A DNA stretch of 64,000 bases from an uncultured bacterium. GTDB lineage: Bacteria; CSSED10-310; CALFER01. Below the pieces are notes generated by a model that worked only from the letters and a program-made list of their open reading frames with translations, had not been told where the DNA came from and did not search any database. The position numbers and the translations under genes are program-made. Positions 60,445 to 64,000 of this stretch are shown here, piece by piece. The DNA lies in contig CALFER010000059.1 in assembly GCA_937951895.1 (NCBI GenBank), positions 1 to 64,000 on the forward strand. Reading direction: 5' to 3'. Each line of letters begins with the position of its first letter. Positions within the stretch are counted from its first letter, which is position 1.

Positions 60445-61713
60445 ATGCTGGATATTAAACTGATTCGAAAAGATCCTGACCTGATCCGTGCCGCGCTTCG
60501 ACGTCTGCATGTCGATGCTCCCCTTGACGAGATTCTCCAGATCGATGTCGATCGACGCACCCTGATCGTCAAACTCGAGGAACTCAAAGCCATCCGCAAT
60601 CGGGTCTCGAAGGAAATCTCCATCGAGAAGAATCCCGAAGTCCGGCAACGGAAGATCATTGAGATGCGTGAAGTCGGTGACCGGATCGACGGCATGGACA
60701 AGGAACTCGCGGAGATGGACGCCCGACAGGAATCCTGGATGCTTCAGATGCCCAATCTGCCGCACACCAGCGTCCCGGACGGCGCTTCGGAAGACGAGAA
60801 TCGTGTGATCCGGATCGTCGGAAAACTCCCGGAGTTCGACTTCGAACCGAAACCGCATTGGGAACTCGCCGAGAATCTCGGGATCATCGACTTCGAACGC
60901 GGCCAGAAAATTTCCGGATCCCGTTTCTACATTCTCAAAGGCGCCGGCGCCCGGTTACAACGTGCCGTCATCGCCTTCATGCTCGACCTCCACACGCTCA
61001 AACACGGGTACACCGAAATCTATCCCCCCTTCATGGTCCGGCGTGAATGCATGTTCGGAACGGGTCAACTCCCCAAATTCGGCGACAATCTCTATCGCGA
61101 CGATGAAGATGACTTTTTCTTTGTCCCGACCGCCGAGGTTCCCGTGACGAACATGCACAGAAGCGAGATTTTCGAGCCGGGAGCGCTTCCCAGACGATAT
61201 GTTTCCTACACGGCCTGTTTCCGGAGAGAAAAAATGTCCGCCGGGAGGGATGTCCGGGGCATCAAAAGAGGCCATCAGTTCGACAAGGTCGAACTCGTCA
61301 AGTTCGTCTCACCGGAATCCAGCTACGACGAACTCGAATCGCTTCTGTCCGACGCCGAACATGTCTGCTCGGAACTCGGTGTCCCCCATCGCGTCATCGA
61401 TATCTGTGCCGGCGATCTGTCATTCACCGCAGCGAAAAAATACGATGTCGAACTCTGGGCGCCGGGATGCCGGGAATGGCTCGAGGTCAGTTCCTGCTCG
61501 AATTTCGAATCCTTCCAGGCCCGACGCGCCGATATCCGGTTCCGTCGCGAGGAAAAAGGCAAACCGGAATTCGTTCATACTCTCAACGGCTCCGGTCTCG
61601 GTATGCCCCGCACCATGATCGCCATTTTAGAAAACTATCAGCAGCGCGACGGGTCGATCCGCATTCCGGATGCACTCCTGCCCTACATGGCCGGGATGAC
61701 TGAAATCCGTTGA
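60445..61713 (+). CDS. serS: Seryl-tRNA synthetase
   Basis: 422 residues, standard length. Charges tRNA-Ser with serine. N-terminal coiled coil (about 30-100) which grips the long variable arm of tRNA-Ser, then the class II core with motif 2 FRREKMSAGRDVRGI (about 258) and motif 3 GLGMPRTMIAILENYQ near the end. GAGGT precedes ATG 60445. Confidence 0.97.
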   Translation: MLDIKLIRKDPDLIRAALRRLHVDAPLDEILQIDVDRRTLIVKLEELKAIRNRVSKEISIEKNPEVRQRKIIEMREVGDRIDGMDKELAEMDARQESWMLQMPNLPHTSVPDGASEDENRVIRIVGKLPEFDFEPKPHWELAENLGIIDFERGQKISGSRFYILKGAGARLQRAVIAFMLDLHTLKHGYTEIYPPFMVRRECMFGTGQLPKFGDNLYRDDEDDFFFVPTAEVPVTNMHRSEIFEPGALPRRYVSYTACFRREKMSAGRDVRGIKRGHQFDKVELVKFVSPESSYDELESLLSDAEHVCSELGVPHRVIDICAGDLSFTAAKKYDVELWAPGCREWLEVSSCSNFESFQARRADIRFRREEKGKPEFVHTLNGSGLGMPRTMIAILENYQQRDGSIRIPDALLPYMAGMTEIR

Positions 61714-61738
61714 GCCTCGATGACGCGCGGATAGAGGT

Positions 61739-62242
61739 TCACTTGCGACCGCGATGAAGTCGCGGGTGGTCGGCTCTGACCACTTGCCACCCCGGGGGTT
61801 CCCTGGCGAGATTCAAACGAATCGTTTCGGCCTGTTGAGGCGCACCTGCGATATACCCGCGTTGCCCCTCGTACGATACGACGACCTTGAACTGAACGTC
61901 CATCGTCGCATGCCGGCCATCAATCTCGATCTTCTCTGACTCCACGGTGACGTTGATATCGTCGAATGCATCGAAAAAATCCTGCGCGATCGCCAGAACA
62001 TCGGACCGACCATATCCGAAATCATCGCGATACGATTCGGAAATCAAAGCCGACAGCAGGGCCCGATCCTCGGATTCAATCGCATCGATCGACCGATCGA
62101 CCATGATTCCGATCGCCCGCCGGTCGCTCCGGACATACATCAGCATGCCGACCAGACCGATCGTGACGACACCAGGAATCAGATACTGCCGGCGGAAGAA
62201 TTCAGTCGGTTTTCGATCGCGCCATGGGTCCGATTGCATCAT
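61739..62242 (-). CDS. Membrane-anchored NTF2/SnoaL-like domain protein
   Basis: 167 residues; ATG 62242 follows GGGAG. One membrane span (25-42, LIPGVVTIGLVGMLMYV), with an outward domain of about 115 residues showing the cone-like NTF2 pattern (SIDAIESEDRALLSALIS, ATMDVQFKVVVSY, PPGWQVVRADHP). No catalytic residues are evident. Function unknown. Divergent from the TPR kinase gene. Confidence 0.7.
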   Translation of the reverse strand: MMQSDPWRDRKPTEFFRRQYLIPGVVTIGLVGMLMYVRSDRRAIGIMVDRSIDAIESEDRALLSALISESYRDDFGYGRSDVLAIAQDFFDAFDDINVTVESEKIEIDGRHATMDVQFKVVVSYEGQRGYIAGAPQQAETIRLNLAREPPGWQVVRADHPRLHRGRK

Positions 62243-62325
62243 CGCGTCTCCCGGGTCGAGGCCCTGCTGGTACTACATCCGAGTCGTCCGGATCGTTCAT
62301 GAATTCTTGCCGGGATCCCGGCGGG

Positions 62326-62354
62326 TTGTCAAAGAGAGTCGAAAACGCTACAAT
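62326..62354 (+). promoter_or_regulatory. Sigma-70-type promoter of the TPR kinase gene
   Basis: TTGTCA (62326-62331), 17 bases, TACAAT (62349-62354): five of six in both boxes. Start codon at 62387. Confidence 0.7.
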
Positions 62355-62386
62355 ACTTTTGTCATTCACGCACACAGGAGACTGTT

Positions 62387-64000
62387 GTGTCGGAGCAACT
62401 GAAGAAGGCCCGTAAACTGGAAAAACTCGGCGATTATGCACGCGCGGCCGAGCTGTATCTTCAGGCCGGAGAACATGATCAGGCCATTGCCCTCTTCACC
62501 CAGGAGAATCTTCTGCTCAAGGCGGCCAAAGTCTGCGAGCGCATCGGGAGGCTGGACCAGGCGGCGGAGATATACATCACACTGGGCGACTTCAGCCACG
62601 CAGGGGAATTGTACAGGCGGTCGGGAAATGCGCTGCAGGCCGCGATCGCCTTCAAGAAAGCCAAACGCTTCCGAGAAGCCGCCGGACTCTATGAATCCAT
62701 CGGTATTCTCGCGGAAGCCGCACGGATCTACGAGTCCCTCTCGGATTTCAAATCAGCCGGTGAAAAATACATCCAGGCCAACATGGTACGCAGCGCGGCG
62801 GTCTGCTTCGAAAAAGCCGCGTCGCTCGAAAACCCCACCGGGGTCTCGATCGCTAAAAATCGCATCGAGGATGCGAGTTATCGCGCTCTGATCATTGCCG
62901 CAGCCGAAGCCTGGCGGCGCGTTCCGAATCTCCAGAAATGCGCCCAACTCTACGAACGGATTCAAAACTGGAAAGAAGCCGGCGCGTGCTACGACAAAGC
63001 CGGAGAAGTCTCGTCGGCCCTCGCCTGCTATGAACGCGGCAACCTGATCGACCTCCAGATCGCCCTGCTCAAACGAACCAACCAGCTCGAAAAAGCTATC
63101 AAACTGACCGCGCGCGTTTCGGGTGAATCCGGTGACCCCCTCAAAGCAGCCGAACTCGCCGATTCCCTCGGAGACATCGCCACGGCTGCGGAGTATTTCG
63201 AGAAAGCGGGGGATTTCGGGCGCGCGGCCGAGCGATATGAGGCGATCAACGACTATATGCTGGCGGCGGAAATGCACTTTCGAGCCGGAAACTACGAAAA
63301 AGCCGCTCGGATGTATGAACAGACCGGCCACTTCGAAACGGCTGCGGACTTGTATGAGCAGATCGGCAACAAAGACCAGGCCATCCGGTTGCATGTCCAT
63401 CTGAAGAATTATCTCCGAGCCGCCAAAATCCACCTCGAACAAAAAGAAAACGAAGAAGCGCTTCGCCTGCTGCTTCGCGTCGAAGACAATCACCCGTCGA
63501 TCTCGACCGCCCGGATGCTCCGCGCCATCTGCTACTTCAGACTCGGAAAAATCGAAAACGGTGTCGCCGCCGTCCGTACCCTTCTCACTCTCCCGATCTC
63601 CAGGGATACCATCGAGGTGCATTATGAATATGCGATCAGCCTGTACGAAGACGGACAGATCAATCCGGCACTGATCGAATTCCAGAAAATCGTCAAGTTC
63701 GACAAGGATTACAAGGAATCCCGGCAGTATCTGAACTGGTGCGCTGCGATGAAGGAAGAAATCACCGCGGAGCTTCAGGAAACGGTCGTCGGAGAATTGC
63801 CGATCGGGATGACGATCGTCGATCGCTACGAGTTACTCGAGATCATCGGCAAGGGCGGTATGGGAATCGTCTACCGCGCCGCCGATCGTGAACTCAATAT
63901 CGCCGTCGCACTGAAAATTCTCAAACCGAAATACTCCTACGACCCTGATTTCATCGAGATCATCAAGCGTGAGGTCACACTGGCGCGCCGCCTGAGCCAC
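62387..64000 (+). CDS. TPR-repeat Ser/Thr protein kinase, C-terminus beyond the window
   Basis: 538 codons to the right edge without a stop. GTG 62387 is chosen because AGGAG lies six bases before it and the repeats start at once. Residues 1-440 are about a dozen TPR/SEL1-like units of 18-30 residues (GDYARAAELYLQAGEHDQA, GDFGRAAERYEAINDY, GNYEKAARMYEQTGHFETA). The eukaryotic-type kinase begins near 478: P-loop IIGKGGMGIVYRA (about 487) and the ATP-binding Lys in VALKILKP (about 509). The order, repeats before kinase, is the reverse of the common bacterial layout. Confidence 0.88.
   Translation, partial: MSEQLKKARKLEKLGDYARAAELYLQAGEHDQAIALFTQENLLLKAAKVCERIGRLDQAAEIYITLGDFSHAGELYRRSGNALQAAIAFKKAKRFREAAGLYESIGILAEAARIYESLSDFKSAGEKYIQANMVRSAAVCFEKAASLENPTGVSIAKNRIEDASYRALIIAAAEAWRRVPNLQKCAQLYERIQNWKEAGACYDKAGEVSSALACYERGNLIDLQIALLKRTNQLEKAIKLTARVSGESGDPLKAAELADSLGDIATAAEYFEKAGDFGRAAERYEAINDYMLAAEMHFRAGNYEKAARMYEQTGHFETAADLYEQIGNKDQAIRLHVHLKNYLRAAKIHLEQKENEEALRLLLRVEDNHPSISTARMLRAICYFRLGKIENGVAAVRTLLTLPISRDTIEVHYEYAISLYEDGQINPALIEFQKIVKFDKDYKESRQYLNWCAAMKEEITAELQETVVGELPIGMTIVDRYELLEIIGKGGMGIVYRAADRELNIAVALKILKPKYSYDPDFIEIIKREVTLARRLSH

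Overview
The window reads as chromosome from an uncultured, GC-rich, diderm bacterium. It encodes an outer-membrane porin and many signal-peptide proteins, including large modular secreted enzymes with Pro/Thr linkers of the TPTPT type. It also has MglA/Roadblock signalling, DUF4388 and TPR-kinase proteins, a combination I associate with poorly cultured phyla. I cannot place it more precisely from sequence alone. Coding density is high and genes often overlap by ATGA. I saw no rRNA, tRNA, transposase or CRISPR array.

Layout. 1-5.3 kb: a gingipain-like C25 peptidase (cut by the left edge) and a double aspartyl-protease/PDZ protein. 5.4-9.4 kb: FKBP isomerase, an EF-G with a hairpin over its ribosome-binding site, and an RNA methyltransferase. 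9.4-12.4 kb: a membrane sulfatase-like protein and an App1-like phosphatase. 12.6-15.5 kb: a DtxR-family regulator and FeoB, with an inverted-repeat operator at the promoter. 15.5-22.6 kb, minus strand: a secreted peptidylarginine-deiminase-like enzyme, ThiI and two secreted Asp-box propeller proteins. 22.7-27.4 kb: a FYDLN-acid protein and a molybdenum hydroxylase operon. 27.6-34.6 kb: mixed metabolic and envelope genes.

34.7-55.2 kb is a signalling island with five histidine kinases (one degenerate), five receiver-domain proteins including an NtrC-type sigma-54 activator, an MglA GTPase operon, and a six-gene operon of two Roadblock-type proteins, a porin, two paralogous Cache sensor proteins and an amino-acid-type binding protein. 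I find six sequences fitting the sigma-54 -24/-12 rule (GG-N10-GC): five inside the island, one in front of a secreted C13 peptidase. Paired copies of a 9-bp dyad, TCAAnnTGR, lie 67-73 bp upstream of three of these promoters, and two pairs sit between divergent promoters. This looks like one coordinated sigma-54 regulon linking two-component, small-GTPase and solute-sensing proteins, and is the best candidate for an undescribed system here.

55.3-58.2 kb: a secreted C13 (legumain-type) peptidase that shares its rear modules with the C25 enzyme and its C-terminal domain with the deiminase. 58.4-64 kb: PilZ protein, a phosphofructokinase with pyrophosphate-type residues, PanD, SerRS, an NTF2-like membrane protein and a TPR Ser/Thr kinase cut by the right edge.
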